A DNA stretch of 64,000 bases, from positions 49,371-113,370 of the forward strand of contig CAIVHG010000056.1 in assembly GCA_903905655.1 (NCBI GenBank), given 5' to 3'. This DNA comes from an uncultured beta proteobacterium (lineage in GTDB: Bacteria > Pseudomonadota > Gammaproteobacteria > Burkholderiales > SG8-41). The position numbers and the translations under genes are program-made. A model generated the notes under the pieces. It had not been told where the DNA came from, searched no databases, and was given only the letters and a program-made list of their open reading frames with translations. How positions within the stretch are numbered: position 1 is the stretch's first letter; each line of letters begins with the position of its first letter. Below, in pieces: positions 32,592 through 41,821 of the stretch.

Positions 32592-34034
32592 TTATCCTTT
32601 CTTTGCCGAATCAAGCCATTCTTCCGGACGCACCCGCTCCATCGCCTCGGGCGGCACCCGCAGCCGCGTCGGGAACGGGATGTGCGTGGGGCGCGTCGCA
32701 TCGATGATCAAACGATCCGAACCCAGACCGCGCGGATCGCTCGGCGGACGCACGTTCTTGATGTGGTCGATGTCGCGGTTCGGATCGACATAGGTGTTGA
32801 CCGCCCACAGCACCTGCTCCTCGTTGAACACGTCGATGTCCTCGTCGACGATCACCGCGACGTGCAGGTTCGGCACGTGCGCCAGCGCCTGAATGCCGGC
32901 CTGCTTCGCCTGGCCGTCGCCGCCGTTGCGGATAGAGATGTAGACCGTGAAGCGCGCGCAGCCTGAGAACGGCAGGTGCACTGCAACCACGTTGCCGAGC
33001 TTTTCCTTGAGGTGATTGTAGATCGAGCCCTCGCGCGGCACGCTCGCCATCAGCATGTGCTCGCGGTGCCCGGAGAAGATGTCCTGGAACAGCGCGCCAT
33101 TGCGATAGGTGATCGCGGTCACCTCCATCAGCGGCGCGAACTGCTGCGGCTGATACTGGCCGCTGATCTCGCCGAAAGGATCGACCACGCTGCGCGAGCC
33201 GGGCCCGATCTCGCCTTCGATGATGATCTCGGCATCGGCCGGCACCAGGAAGTCCTTGCCCCAGGTCACCGAGGGCGCGAGCCGCACCGGCTCATGCAGG
33301 AAGCCGCCCGCCGTCGCATATTCGTCGTCGCCCCACGGAGTGCTGTTCAATGTGCCGATCCAGAACGCCGGATGATGGCCAAGCACGTTGATCACCGGAA
33401 AGCGCTGGCCGCTTTTCTCCCACAACCGCAGCATGCGGCTCATGTGCGCCGAGTGAATGGTCAGGCCGCCACGATAGCCGGTCTCGGGAAAGGTCTTCAC
33501 GAATGTCGTGTTGTAGAAGTTCTCGCCGGGCGCGCGCGCGGTGAGGCCCATGGTGAGCACGCCGCCCAAGTCCATCTCGAAATGGCGCACCGCAGGCAGC
33601 GTCCACATGTCCGCCTGCTTGCCCTGCAGCACATTGGCGTGCACCGGCGCATTGTCGCTGCTCACGACCTCGGGTTTGATCTTGCGGGCCGCGAACTCAG
33701 CGAAGCGAACGCCGAGCTGCCCCCCAGCCTCGCTGCGCGGCACGTCGCACGCCTCGGCGCAGCGCTCGCGGGTCGCCCACAGGTTGGTGACGATCGGAAA
33801 CTTCGACGGCTTGCCGTGCATGTCGAGCGGGTTGTTGAACTGCACCGTCGGGTACTCGCCGCGCAGATCGAGATGCTTCAGCAGCGCAGTGACCTCGAAG
33901 TTCATCGGGTTCACGGCGCGGCTCACCGTCCTGAACTCTGCCGGATTGTCGCGGATCTGATCGAGGTAGGTTGATAGCGACTTGGGTCCGCTGCTGCCCG
34001 CGGCCGTACGGCGCGTGCTCTCGGATTGCGACAT
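32592..34034 (-). CDS. UbiD-family decarboxylase-like protein with altered active site
   Basis: A 480-residue protein of the UbiD family (prenylated-FMN (de)carboxylases). Recognisable: SLSTYLDQIRDNPAEF at the N-terminus, VINVLGHHPAFWIG, AEIIIEGEIGPGS and DPFGEISGQYQPQ (residues 285-297), and the C-terminal NRDIDHIKNVRPPSDPRGLG. By eye the site that usually reads E-G-P-F-G-D/E reads V-D-P-F-G-E (Val284), and the prFMN-site Arg near residue 176 is Thr (NFYNTTF), so two of the three Arg/Glu/Glu catalytic residues look replaced. ATG 34034 has GGGG 9 bases upstream; a sigma70 promoter stands at 34124-34152. It leads the operon with the zinc ribbon, NIPSNAP, CoxG-like and MFS genes. UbiX, the maker of prFMN, is encoded at 50196. 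Confidence 0.88.
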   Translation of the reverse strand: MSQSESTRRTAAGSSGPKSLSTYLDQIRDNPAEFRTVSRAVNPMNFEVTALLKHLDLRGEYPTVQFNNPLDMHGKPSKFPIVTNLWATRERCAEACDVPRSEAGGQLGVRFAEFAARKIKPEVVSSDNAPVHANVLQGKQADMWTLPAVRHFEMDLGGVLTMGLTARAPGENFYNTTFVKTFPETGYRGGLTIHSAHMSRMLRLWEKSGQRFPVINVLGHHPAFWIGTLNSTPWGDDEYATAGGFLHEPVRLAPSVTWGKDFLVPADAEIIIEGEIGPGSRSVVDPFGEISGQYQPQQFAPLMEVTAITYRNGALFQDIFSGHREHMLMASVPREGSIYNHLKEKLGNVVAVHLPFSGCARFTVYISIRNGGDGQAKQAGIQALAHVPNLHVAVIVDEDIDVFNEEQVLWAVNTYVDPNRDIDHIKNVRPPSDPRGLGSDRLIIDATRPTHIPFPTRLRVPPEAMERVRPEEWLDSAKKG

Positions 34035-34123
34035 GCGTGTTCCCCTTGTTGTAATGCCTGTCTGGGTGATGGGCAGGTTTGCCTTGCGGAGTCTTGCGTC
34101 TTGCTCTTGTGATTGCGCGTTAT

Positions 34124-34152
34124 ATTTTACAAGCAAGCCTAACGCTGGTCAA
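34124..34152 (-). promoter_or_regulatory. sigma70 promoter of the UbiD operon
   Basis: On the minus strand TTGACC (34152-34147) and TAAAAT (34129-34124) are separated by 17 bases. Each differs from the consensus by one base and the spacing is ideal. Transcription would begin about 80 bases upstream of the UbiD ATG at 34034 and run through the zinc-ribbon, NIPSNAP, CoxG-like and MFS genes. It lies just downstream of the stop of the preceding PrpD gene, so it gives the operon independent expression. Confidence 0.65.
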
Positions 34153-34192
34153 TGCGCCGGGCGCGCGCTGCGGCCTATGATCGACCGGTTAA

Positions 34193-35596
34193 TCAGGCCT
34201 GCAGCAGCGGGCGCAGACTGCGTGCGTCCTTGACGCGTTCGATATCCCACACCGCATCGCACAGCGCGCGTGCGCGCTTGGCGCCCAGCACCGAGGCCAT
34301 CAGGTGATGGCATTTCTCATCGACTTCGGCGCGCGTCATCGGGTTATGCGGGGTGCCGCGCACGGCGCGCGTGTGGTGCCGCAGCCGCCGGCCATCCGTG
34401 AGCGTGAGCTCGACGATCGCCTGCTTCGAGGGGCGCAGTTTTTCCAATTCCTCATCGGCGACGAGCTCGATCTTTTTGCGCAGTGCGAGCAGGCGCGGAT
34501 CTTTCATGCGCCGCATGTCGTGCGCGGCGTCGAAGGTGACATAGCCGTCATTTAGCATGAGCGCGCACATGTGCTGCATGTTGATGTCCGACATTTCGCG
34601 GCTGTCGGTGATGCGCGCGCCGCCGGCATAAACCCGCACCACTAGCTTCGCCACATCCTGAGCTTTCACGTGCTCATTGCGCATCAACTCCAGCAGCGAA
34701 TCGAGCGGCGCCTGGATTGGCGAGCCCACCGACCAGCGCTTGATGGTGGTGTTCATGATCTCGTAGGTCTTGCCGAGTTCGCGCACCAGCGTCTGCGGGT
34801 CGAGCGGCCTGCCGGTGCGGCGCGATTCATCGTACGCGATCATGAAGCTGCGCTCGCCGGTGAACACGTCCGCGACCGCGGTCGCTCCCGCCGCCACCAG
34901 CAGTGCGGCGCTCACGCCGTTGCGCGCCGGCATGCCGCCGAAACCGAACGCCTTTTCGATGTGCTCGGGATCGCGCGCAAAGCACGACACGCCGGATGCC
35001 TGCTGCGCGGCATATGAAAGCGCGTGCCGCACCTGCTGCTCATTGAAATGCGACAGTGCTGCGCACGCAGCCGTGGTGCCGAATGCAGGGCCGAAACCGC
35101 TCGTGAGGTGGCCGAGCTTGGCGAATTCCATGCCGCCCAGCATCATGTTCATGCGCGTGGCGACGTCGTAACCCAGGGCCACGGCGCGCAGCAGCGCGGT
35201 GCCGCTGCTGCGGCTGCGCTCGGCCATCGCGAGCGCCGCGGACACGATGCTGCATCCGGGATGCGTGACCGAATGCGAGTGCGAATCGTCCGTTTCATCG
35301 GCGTGCGCCTGCATGCCGTTGGCGAGCGCGGCGTTGACGGCGTTGGTCACGAATTTTGAGCCGACCACCGTGGCTTCCCTGGCACCGCCGAGCGGCTTGA
35401 CGTAAGCGTGAGCGACCTCGCCGGCGCGCAACTGCGAGCCCGATGCCATCGCGGCCAGTGAGTCCAGCACGTGGTGCTTGGTCGCTTCCAGCACGGCTGC
35501 AGGCAGCGCTTTGTTGCGCGCCTGCGCGATATACGCAGAGAGCCTGCGCATGACGGAAGAGATTTGCGGCGCAGCCTTGCTCTTGTTCATCGACAT
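34193..35596 (-). CDS. MmgE/PrpD family protein
   Basis: A 467-residue PrpD-fold protein. Core blocks are EATKHHVLDSLAAMASGSQL, VNAALANGMQAHADETDDSH, VTHPGCSIVSAALAMAERS, ALSYAAQQASGVSCFARDPE and ARNGVSAALLVAAGATAVAD. It is more divergent than the 11-16 kb set, with the DET-DDSHSHS acidic patch. The gene begins 160 bases after a Bug gene that lies upstream on the same strand and ends just before the UbiD promoter. Start: ATG 35596 (a second ATG two codons later). The reaction is unknown; the gene arrangement Bug-PrpD matches other places in the window. Confidence 0.87.
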   Translation of the reverse strand: MSMNKSKAAPQISSVMRRLSAYIAQARNKALPAAVLEATKHHVLDSLAAMASGSQLRAGEVAHAYVKPLGGAREATVVGSKFVTNAVNAALANGMQAHADETDDSHSHSVTHPGCSIVSAALAMAERSRSSGTALLRAVALGYDVATRMNMMLGGMEFAKLGHLTSGFGPAFGTTAACAALSHFNEQQVRHALSYAAQQASGVSCFARDPEHIEKAFGFGGMPARNGVSAALLVAAGATAVADVFTGERSFMIAYDESRRTGRPLDPQTLVRELGKTYEIMNTTIKRWSVGSPIQAPLDSLLELMRNEHVKAQDVAKLVVRVYAGGARITDSREMSDINMQHMCALMLNDGYVTFDAAHDMRRMKDPRLLALRKKIELVADEELEKLRPSKQAIVELTLTDGRRLRHHTRAVRGTPHNPMTRAEVDEKCHHLMASVLGAKRARALCDAVWDIERVKDARSLRPLLQA

Positions 35597-35756
35597 GTAG
35601 ATTCCAGATGTTACACAGTTTATAACCCGCGGCGCGGACCGCCGCGCACGCGGCTCAGCCGGCGAGAACGCCGGCGTACCCGAACGCCTTGCCGATCCGG
35701 GTGAGCGCGGAGGTGATCAGCGTCCTCAGCCCCTGCGGGTGCCCGCGCCGCGCCAG

Positions 35757-36710
35757 TCAATCCGCGCTGATGTGAGCATCCCTGACCACCTTGCCCATGC
35801 GCGCGATTTCGGACTTGATGATCGCAGTGAGTTCGTCGGGCGTGCTGCCCACGGTCTCGACGCCATCGCTCAGGTATTTCGCTTTCACTTCCGGCTTGTT
35901 GAGGAAGGCCACGATCTCGCGGTTGAGGCGGTTGATGATCGCGACCGGCGTTTTCGCCGGCGCGAACATGCTCGCCTTCTGCGTGGCTTCATAACCCGGC
36001 ACCGTGGCGGCAATGGTCGGCACGCCGGGATACAACTTGGTCGGTTGAGCCGAGGTGACCGCGATCGCTCTCAGCTTTCCGGACTGCAGATGCGGCCCCA
36101 CTGTGGTGGCGATCATGATCTGCACTTCTCCCGACACCAGACCGATGATCGCTCCGCCCACGCCCCGGTACTGCACGCCCACGATGTTCACCCCAGCCAT
36201 GGCCTTGAACAGTTCAGCCGCCAGGTGATTCGACGACCCGACTCCGCCGGTGCCGTAGTTGAGCGCACCCGGCCGCGCCTTGGCCAAAGCGATCAGTTCC
36301 TTCACGGTCTTGACCGGCAATGACGGATGAGCGACCAGCATCAGCGGCTCGCGGGTCGCCAGTGCGATGGGCGCGAACTCCTTCAGCACGTCGTAGGTCG
36401 GCGTCTTGCGCATCAGCGGCAGCGTCCAGAAGATGCTGCCGGTGTAGATCAGCGTGTAGCCGTCGGCCGGCGCCTTGGCCACGATCTCTCCGCCGATCGT
36501 TCCGCCCGAACGGTTTTCCACGATCACCTGCTGGCCCATGCTCGCGGTAAGCCCCGCGGCGATCATGCGCGCGCTCAAATCCTGGCTTCCTCCGACCTGG
36601 GCGGTGACGATGCGTATCGTCTTGTTCGGATAATCCTGGCCCGACACCACCGAAGTGCCCAGCATGATGCCCGCAACGGGGGCACATATCATCCAGCATA
36701 GGTAGCGCAT
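35757..36710 (-). CDS. Bug-family TTT substrate-binding protein (W-x-x-P subgroup)
   Basis: A 317-residue Bug protein, the shortest of the set. ATG 36710 has GGGAG 6-7 bases upstream; signal cleavage near SVVSG|QDYPNKT. The ligand loop is QVGGSQDLSARM. The YTGSIFWTLPLMRKT block and the tail VVRDAHISAD make it a member of the five-protein subgroup. It is upstream of a PrpD gene on the same strand, and it is divergent from the barrel protein gene at 36868. Confidence 0.92.
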   Translation of the reverse strand: MRYLCWMICAPVAGIMLGTSVVSGQDYPNKTIRIVTAQVGGSQDLSARMIAAGLTASMGQQVIVENRSGGTIGGEIVAKAPADGYTLIYTGSIFWTLPLMRKTPTYDVLKEFAPIALATREPLMLVAHPSLPVKTVKELIALAKARPGALNYGTGGVGSSNHLAAELFKAMAGVNIVGVQYRGVGGAIIGLVSGEVQIMIATTVGPHLQSGKLRAIAVTSAQPTKLYPGVPTIAATVPGYEATQKASMFAPAKTPVAIINRLNREIVAFLNKPEVKAKYLSDGVETVGSTPDELTAIIKSEIARMGKVVRDAHISAD

Positions 36711-36867
36711 AATCTTCTCCCACTCAATAAATTCATGTGCGCTATTTTCGCATATTTGCGGGCACATCCTGCCGCGACCGCTTCCGCCTATTGACACGGC
36801 TTCCGCGGATACGCCATATTCTGGCTTTTATGCTATTCATGAACCCACTGCGAATGGAGTGTGACAG

Positions 36868-37494
36868 ATGAAACAAAAGGGCCTGGTGCTGGCGATGATG
36901 GAACCCCCGGCGGGTTTCGAGGAGGAGTTTCAGGATTGGTACGACACCGAGCACGTCCCCGACCGCATGTCAGTCGAAGGCTACGAGACCGGCGGGCGCT
37001 ACGTCTGTTATTCGGGCTTTCCCAAATACATAGCGCTTTACGATCTATCGAGCCTGGAGGAAGTAGAGCGCAATCCCGCCTATGCCAAAAACACCGGCCA
37101 GGGCGTAAATGCATGGACGCACCGGCTGCGCACCAAGGTGCTGGGCCGCTATCGTTTCACCGGCAATCAGATCTATCCCGGACCGGCGTTGATGGGTGGC
37201 GCGGGCCCGGCGATCCGGCTGCTGGTGCTGCGCTTCCGCAACGCGAGCGAAACCGACGAAAAGCACATGCTCGCCGGCCTGCACGAGAACTTCGACAAGC
37301 GCAGCGGCTTCTCGCAGTTCCGTTTGTATCGCGGCGTGGAAACCGTCGGCGATTACATCGCCATCGTCGAGTTCCACACCAACATCAACAACAATGAAGT
37401 GAACCCGACGCCGTTCGGTCCGGCCATCAAGCGCCTCGACCTCATCAACGCCTACGTGCCGTACTGGCGCCAGATCGTGCTGCGCAAGAAATAA
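36868..37494 (+). CDS. EthD/DUF-type dimeric alpha-beta-barrel protein
   Basis: A 208-residue protein of two ferredoxin-like barrel repeats, in the style of EthD and related small dimeric barrels. The first repeat carries EEEFQDWYDTEHVPDRMSVE, where the W-Y-x-x-E-H-x-P pattern is the recognised feature, and the second LRFRNASETDEKHMLAGLHE. Such proteins assist P450s or act on polyketide- or steroid-like compounds; many have no known role. GGAG lies 9 bases upstream of ATG 36868. It stands alone on the plus strand between two minus-strand Bug genes, ending 25 bases from the convergent one. Confidence 0.72.
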   Translation: MKQKGLVLAMMEPPAGFEEEFQDWYDTEHVPDRMSVEGYETGGRYVCYSGFPKYIALYDLSSLEEVERNPAYAKNTGQGVNAWTHRLRTKVLGRYRFTGNQIYPGPALMGGAGPAIRLLVLRFRNASETDEKHMLAGLHENFDKRSGFSQFRLYRGVETVGDYIAIVEFHTNINNNEVNPTPFGPAIKRLDLINAYVPYWRQIVLRKK

Positions 37495-37519
37495 GCCTCG
37501 TGGCGGCGGAGCGCCGGTG

Positions 37520-38488
37520 CTATTGCACCTTCGCCCCGCTGTCCTTGACGAGCTTCGCCCACTTCACCATCTCAGTCTTTATGAAGCTGCCGAACTGCTC
37601 CGGCGTGCTGCCGATCGGCGCCATCGCGTCCTTCTCGAAATCGCGGCGCATCTCGGGCGAGTCGAGCACGCGCTTGAACTCGGCATTGAGCTTGTTGACG
37701 ATCGCCTTGGGTGTCCCTGCAGGCGCCGCCAATCCGTACCACACCGACATGTCATAGCCCTGCACGGTCTCACCGATCGTGGGAATGTCGGGGATCGCCG
37801 GGGCACGCTTTGCCGTCGTCACCGCGAGCGCGCGCAGCCTGCCGGTCTTGACGTGGCTGCCCGCAGTGCTCCACGCGAGGAACGACAATTGCGCCTGGCC
37901 CGAGAGCAGATCGATCAGCGCAGGCGCCGCGCCCTTGTACGGAACGTTCAGGATGTCGGTGCCGGTCATGGCCTTCAGCATTTCGAGGCACAGGTAGCCG
38001 GTAGAGCCCAGCCCCGCCGCCGAATTCGTGAGCTTGCCCGGCTGCGCCTTGGCGTACGCGATCAGCTCCTTCATGTTGGTGGCCGGCACCGAGGGATGCG
38101 CCAGCAGGATGTACGGCTGGCTCACCATCAGCGCGATCGGCGCGTAGTCCTTGACGGGGTTGTATGGGATCTTCGGATAGAGATTTGGATTGATGACGAA
38201 CTGCGCGGTCAGCGCGTAGACCAGCGTGTAACCATCGGGCTGGCTCTTCGCCACGTACTCCATCGCGATGCTGCCGTTGGCGCCGGCGCGGTTGTCGATG
38301 ACGATCGGCTGTCCCCAGGCTTCGCTGATTTTCTGCGACATCGCGCGCGCCTGCAGATCTGCCGCGGCAGCAGGAGGATAAGGCACGATCAGCCGTATCG
38401 GCTTTGACGGGTAGGCCTGCTGGGCGACGGCGTGAGCGCTCAATCCGGCAAGCACTGCTGCGATCATCAGTCGATTCATGCATCCCAT
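37520..38488 (-). CDS. Bug-family TTT substrate-binding protein
   Basis: A 322-residue Bug protein. ATG 38488 was chosen over ATG 38479 because AAGGAG sits 7 bases upstream. The signal ends at AHAVA, followed by QQAYPSKPIRLIV. The ligand loop is PYPPAAAADLQARAM: no glycines, with four alanines before the Asp, which is unusual and suggests a bulkier or hydrophobic ligand. It is 70 bases downstream of the molybdenum hydroxylase large subunit and on the same strand, so it is probably the fourth gene of that operon and may capture its substrate. Confidence 0.93.
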   Translation of the reverse strand: MGCMNRLMIAAVLAGLSAHAVAQQAYPSKPIRLIVPYPPAAAADLQARAMSQKISEAWGQPIVIDNRAGANGSIAMEYVAKSQPDGYTLVYALTAQFVINPNLYPKIPYNPVKDYAPIALMVSQPYILLAHPSVPATNMKELIAYAKAQPGKLTNSAAGLGSTGYLCLEMLKAMTGTDILNVPYKGAAPALIDLLSGQAQLSFLAWSTAGSHVKTGRLRALAVTTAKRAPAIPDIPTIGETVQGYDMSVWYGLAAPAGTPKAIVNKLNAEFKRVLDSPEMRRDFEKDAMAPIGSTPEQFGSFIKTEMVKWAKLVKDSGAKVQ

Positions 38489-38558
38489 GATTTCACTCCT
38501 TTTAATTCGGTTGTGGCGTAGCGCTTTGAGACCGCGTTTAAACTGTGCTGCGGAACCC

Positions 38559-40949
38559 TCAGCGATTGTTGGGAGATGCGGGCGGCGCCATGCCATGGAT
38601 GGCGCGCCAGATGCGCTCCGGCGTGGCCGGCATCTCGACGTGCTTCACGCCGAATTCGGACAAGGCGTCGACCACCGCGTTGATGACGACGCCGAGCGCC
38701 GGCGTGGTACCGCTCTCGCCCGCCGGCCGGATGCCGAGCGGATGCGTGTTCGACGGCACTTCGCTGATCTCGGTCTTGAAGAACGGCAAGGTGTCGGCAC
38801 GCGGCAGCGCATAGTCCATCAGCGAGCCCGACAGCAGCTGCCCGCTAGCCGCGTCGTAGAAGCACTGCTCGTACAGCGCCTGCCCCGCGCCCTGCGCGAT
38901 GCCGCCGTGCACCTGACCGTGGATCAGCAGCGGGTTGATCGCGCGGCCGACGTCGTCGACCGCCGCGTAGTTGACGATCTGCACGCTCCCGGTCTCGGGA
39001 TCGACCTCCACTTCGCACACGTGCGTGCCATAGGGAAAGCTCGCCTCGTGATGCACCTGGTCGCAGGTCGCGGCGAGCGGCCCGCGCAGGTCCTCGGGCA
39101 GATCGGCGAGCGTCTGCGCCGCCTTCGTGACTTCGAACAGGCCGACCGACTTCTCAGATCCGTCCTGCTCGAAGCGGCCGCCCACGAACTTCAGCATGCT
39201 GGGATCGCACTCCAGCATGCGTGCCGCAATGCGTGTGCCTTTTTTGATGATCTCGCGCGTGGCGTTCCAGATGACGAGGCTCGCCATGCGCATGCCGCGC
39301 CCGCCGTGCGCGCCGCCGCCAACCTTGACGATGTCGGTGTCGCCGGTGATGAGCTGCACCGATTCCACCGGCACGCCCAGCCAATCGCCGGCAAGCTGCG
39401 CGTAGGCAGTCTCGTGGCCCTGCCCCTGCGACACGATGCCGATCACGACCTCGACTGTGCCGTCGGCGCGCACCGTGATGTCGGTGCGCTCCCGCGGCGC
39501 GCCGGTCGAGGTGTCCACGTAATTGGCGAGCCCGATGCCGCGCAGCCGCCCGCGCTTTTTCGCTTCGTCGCGCCGCTGCGCAAAGCCCGCCCAGTCGCCG
39601 AGCTTCAGCGCCGCGTCCATCGCGCCGTGATAGTCGCCGTTGTCGTAGGTCATGTGGAAGGGATTGGTGTACGGCAGCTCCGCTTCGGTCAGCAGGTTGC
39701 GGCGCCTGAGTTCCACGCGGTCGAAGCCGCACTCGAAGGCCGCGATATCTATCAGACGCTCCATCACGTACATGACCTCGGGACGCCCGGCGCTGCGGTA
39801 CGGCCGCGTCATCATGGTGTTGCTCAATGTGACGCGGGCGCGGAAGAACACGGCCGGCATGCGGTAGATGCTGGACATGATGCCCAGCCCCTTCTTCAGC
39901 GGCGCGTAGCTCACGGTGTGGGCGCCGGCGTTGCTCACATTGGAGCCGCGCATCGCCAGAAAATTTCCGTCGGCGTCGAGCGCGAGTTCAGCGCTCACCG
40001 CGAGGTCGCGGCCCTGATAGTCGGAGAGGAAGGATTCCTGGCGCTCGGACGTCCACTTGACCGGGCGTCCGGCGCGGCGCGCCGCCCACGCCAGCACCGC
40101 AAACTCAGGATAGACCTCGCCGCGCGTGCCGAAATTTCCGCCGACGTCGTCCATCAGCACGCGCACCTTGTCGGCGGGCACGTCGAGCACGGCCGCGATG
40201 TCCTGCTTCAGTTTCACCGCGCCGCCGCTGCCGGCGTAAACGGTGTAGCGCCCGCTCTCGCGATCGTAGGCGCCGACCGCGGCGCGCGGCTCCATGGTGA
40301 CACCGGTCACGCGCTGCGCCCAGGTTTCGAATTTGACGACGTGCTTTGCCCGCTTGAACGCAGCATCGGTCGCGGCGCGGTCCCCGACTACGGCATCGAG
40401 CCCGACGTTGGACTTCGCGTTGTCCCACACCTTCGGCGCATCGGGCGCGGCCGCCGCCAGCGTCGCGGTCACCGCGGGCAAAACCTCGTAATCGATCTCG
40501 ACCGCATCCGCGCCGTCCTTGGCCGCGGCAACCGACTCCGCGATCACGATCGCGACCGCCTCGCCTACGTAGCGCGCCCGGTCGTGCGCAAGCGGATAAT
40601 GCGGCGCAGTGAAGGGCGGCGTGCCATCGCTGTTTTCGAGCGGCGTCTCCGCCTTGTGCGTCGACATCGGATTGTGCGGCAGCGGCTTCAGTCCGTCGGC
40701 GAGCCGGTCGGCACCGGTCAGCACCATGATCACTCCCGGCACTTCCAGCGCGGCCTTGACGTCGATCGATTTGATCATCGCGTGCGCATGCGGTGAGCGC
40801 AGGAACACCGCGTGGGCTTGCCCGGGAACGCAATAGTCGTCGCTGTACTTGCCCTTGCCGGTGACGAGTCGCTGGTCTTCCTTGCGCCGCACCGGCTGCC
40901 CGATGTGCGTGCTCTTGGCTGCGTCATGCATCGCGTGTGTTCCGCTCAT
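38559..40949 (-). CDS. molybdenum hydroxylase large subunit (xanthine oxidase family, form II CoxL-like)
   Basis: A 796-residue Mo-binding subunit. Block order: IGQPVRRKEDQRLVTGKGKY at the start, GGNFGTRGEVYPE (Mo-pterin, GGxFG), RPYRSAGRPEVMY at the active-site loop, QGQGHETAYAQ, GGGAHGGRGMRMAS, and the C-terminal catalytic glutamate in GESGTTPALG. The loop is of the PYRSAGR/AYRGAGR kind, not AYxCSFR, so CO dehydrogenase is excluded and a C-H hydroxylation of an aromatic or N-heterocyclic compound is likely. ATG 40949 overlaps no gene and sits 13 bases after the FAD subunit stop; ATG 40931 is an alternative. It is transcribed with the small and medium subunits. Confidence 0.9.
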   Translation of the reverse strand: MSGTHAMHDAAKSTHIGQPVRRKEDQRLVTGKGKYSDDYCVPGQAHAVFLRSPHAHAMIKSIDVKAALEVPGVIMVLTGADRLADGLKPLPHNPMSTHKAETPLENSDGTPPFTAPHYPLAHDRARYVGEAVAIVIAESVAAAKDGADAVEIDYEVLPAVTATLAAAAPDAPKVWDNAKSNVGLDAVVGDRAATDAAFKRAKHVVKFETWAQRVTGVTMEPRAAVGAYDRESGRYTVYAGSGGAVKLKQDIAAVLDVPADKVRVLMDDVGGNFGTRGEVYPEFAVLAWAARRAGRPVKWTSERQESFLSDYQGRDLAVSAELALDADGNFLAMRGSNVSNAGAHTVSYAPLKKGLGIMSSIYRMPAVFFRARVTLSNTMMTRPYRSAGRPEVMYVMERLIDIAAFECGFDRVELRRRNLLTEAELPYTNPFHMTYDNGDYHGAMDAALKLGDWAGFAQRRDEAKKRGRLRGIGLANYVDTSTGAPRERTDITVRADGTVEVVIGIVSQGQGHETAYAQLAGDWLGVPVESVQLITGDTDIVKVGGGAHGGRGMRMASLVIWNATREIIKKGTRIAARMLECDPSMLKFVGGRFEQDGSEKSVGLFEVTKAAQTLADLPEDLRGPLAATCDQVHHEASFPYGTHVCEVEVDPETGSVQIVNYAAVDDVGRAINPLLIHGQVHGGIAQGAGQALYEQCFYDAASGQLLSGSLMDYALPRADTLPFFKTEISEVPSNTHPLGIRPAGESGTTPALGVVINAVVDALSEFGVKHVEMPATPERIWRAIHGMAPPASPNNR

Positions 40950-40962
40950 GCTCAGTTCACCC

Positions 40963-41757
40963 CTAAGCGGCCGCCGCGACGGCACGCTTGGCCATCACGA
41001 CCACGCAGTGCGCGCGGTACTCGGCGCTGGCATGGATATCGGAATTGAGCCCGTCGGGACTGACCGCGATGCCCGCAAGCGCAGACGCATCGAATTTCTT
41101 CGCCAGCGCCGCTTCCGCTTCCTTCAAGCGAAATACCGAGGGCGCGGCGCCGGTCACCGCCACGCGCACACCGGCTGCGGTCCGAGCGACGAATACGCCC
41201 ACCACCGCAAAGCGCGACGCCTGCTGGTGCAGCTTGGCATAGCCCGCCTTTTGCGGCACCGGAAAGCGCACCGAGGTGATGATCTCGCCCGGCTGCAGCG
41301 CAGTCTCGAACATGCCGAGAAAATAATCGTCAGAGGCGATACGGCGCTTGTTGGTGCAGATCGTTGCGCCGCACCCGAGTACGCCCGCAGGATAATCTGC
41401 TGCGGGATCAGCATGCGCCAGGGAGCCGCCGATGGTGCCGCGATTGCGCACCAGCGGATCGGCGATGCCGCCCGCCAATACTGCGAGTGCAGGAATGGCG
41501 CTGTGCACCTCTGCAGAAGCGGCGACGACCGCGTGCGGCGTCATGGCGCCGATCACGACTTCAGCGCCCTCGCGGCGCACGCCCACCAGTTCCTTGAGCG
41601 CGCCCAGATCGACCAGCGCCGTATAGCGCGCAAGCCGCATCTTCAGGCTGGGCAGTAGGCTCATGCCTCCTGCCAAGAGCTTGACGTCGTCCGCCGACGA
41701 GATCAGGGCAGCAGCCTGCTCGATGCTCGTGGGCCTGTGATAATCGAAATCGTACAT
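40963..41757 (-). CDS. molybdenum hydroxylase FAD-binding (medium) subunit, CoxM-like
   Basis: A 264-residue subunit. The FAD motifs are LLAGGMSLLPSLKMR (residues 26-40) and NRGTIGGSLAHADPAADYP (about 105-123), the pattern TIGGS...DPAAD of the VAO-type flavin domain of this family. The C-terminal CO_deh_flav_C domain follows from about residue 170. It takes electrons from the 2Fe-2S subunit and gives them to an acceptor not identifiable here. It lies 64 bases after CoxS and 13 before CoxL, so it is the middle gene of the S-M-L operon. Confidence 0.92.
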   Translation of the reverse strand: MYDFDYHRPTSIEQAAALISSADDVKLLAGGMSLLPSLKMRLARYTALVDLGALKELVGVRREGAEVVIGAMTPHAVVAASAEVHSAIPALAVLAGGIADPLVRNRGTIGGSLAHADPAADYPAGVLGCGATICTNKRRIASDDYFLGMFETALQPGEIITSVRFPVPQKAGYAKLHQQASRFAVVGVFVARTAAGVRVAVTGAAPSVFRLKEAEAALAKKFDASALAGIAVSPDGLNSDIHASAEYRAHCVVVMAKRAVAAAA

Positions 41758-41821
41758 GTGCAGCCTGCTCCCTCAACCTAGGTTTAACTGTGCTGGATTT
41801 TCAGGTGGTAGCGCTAACAGA

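Noticed and set aside
38478..40796. A 772-residue plus-strand frame
   Set aside because: It is a shadow opposite the molybdenum hydroxylase large subunit, rich in His/Arg/Ala and without family features.
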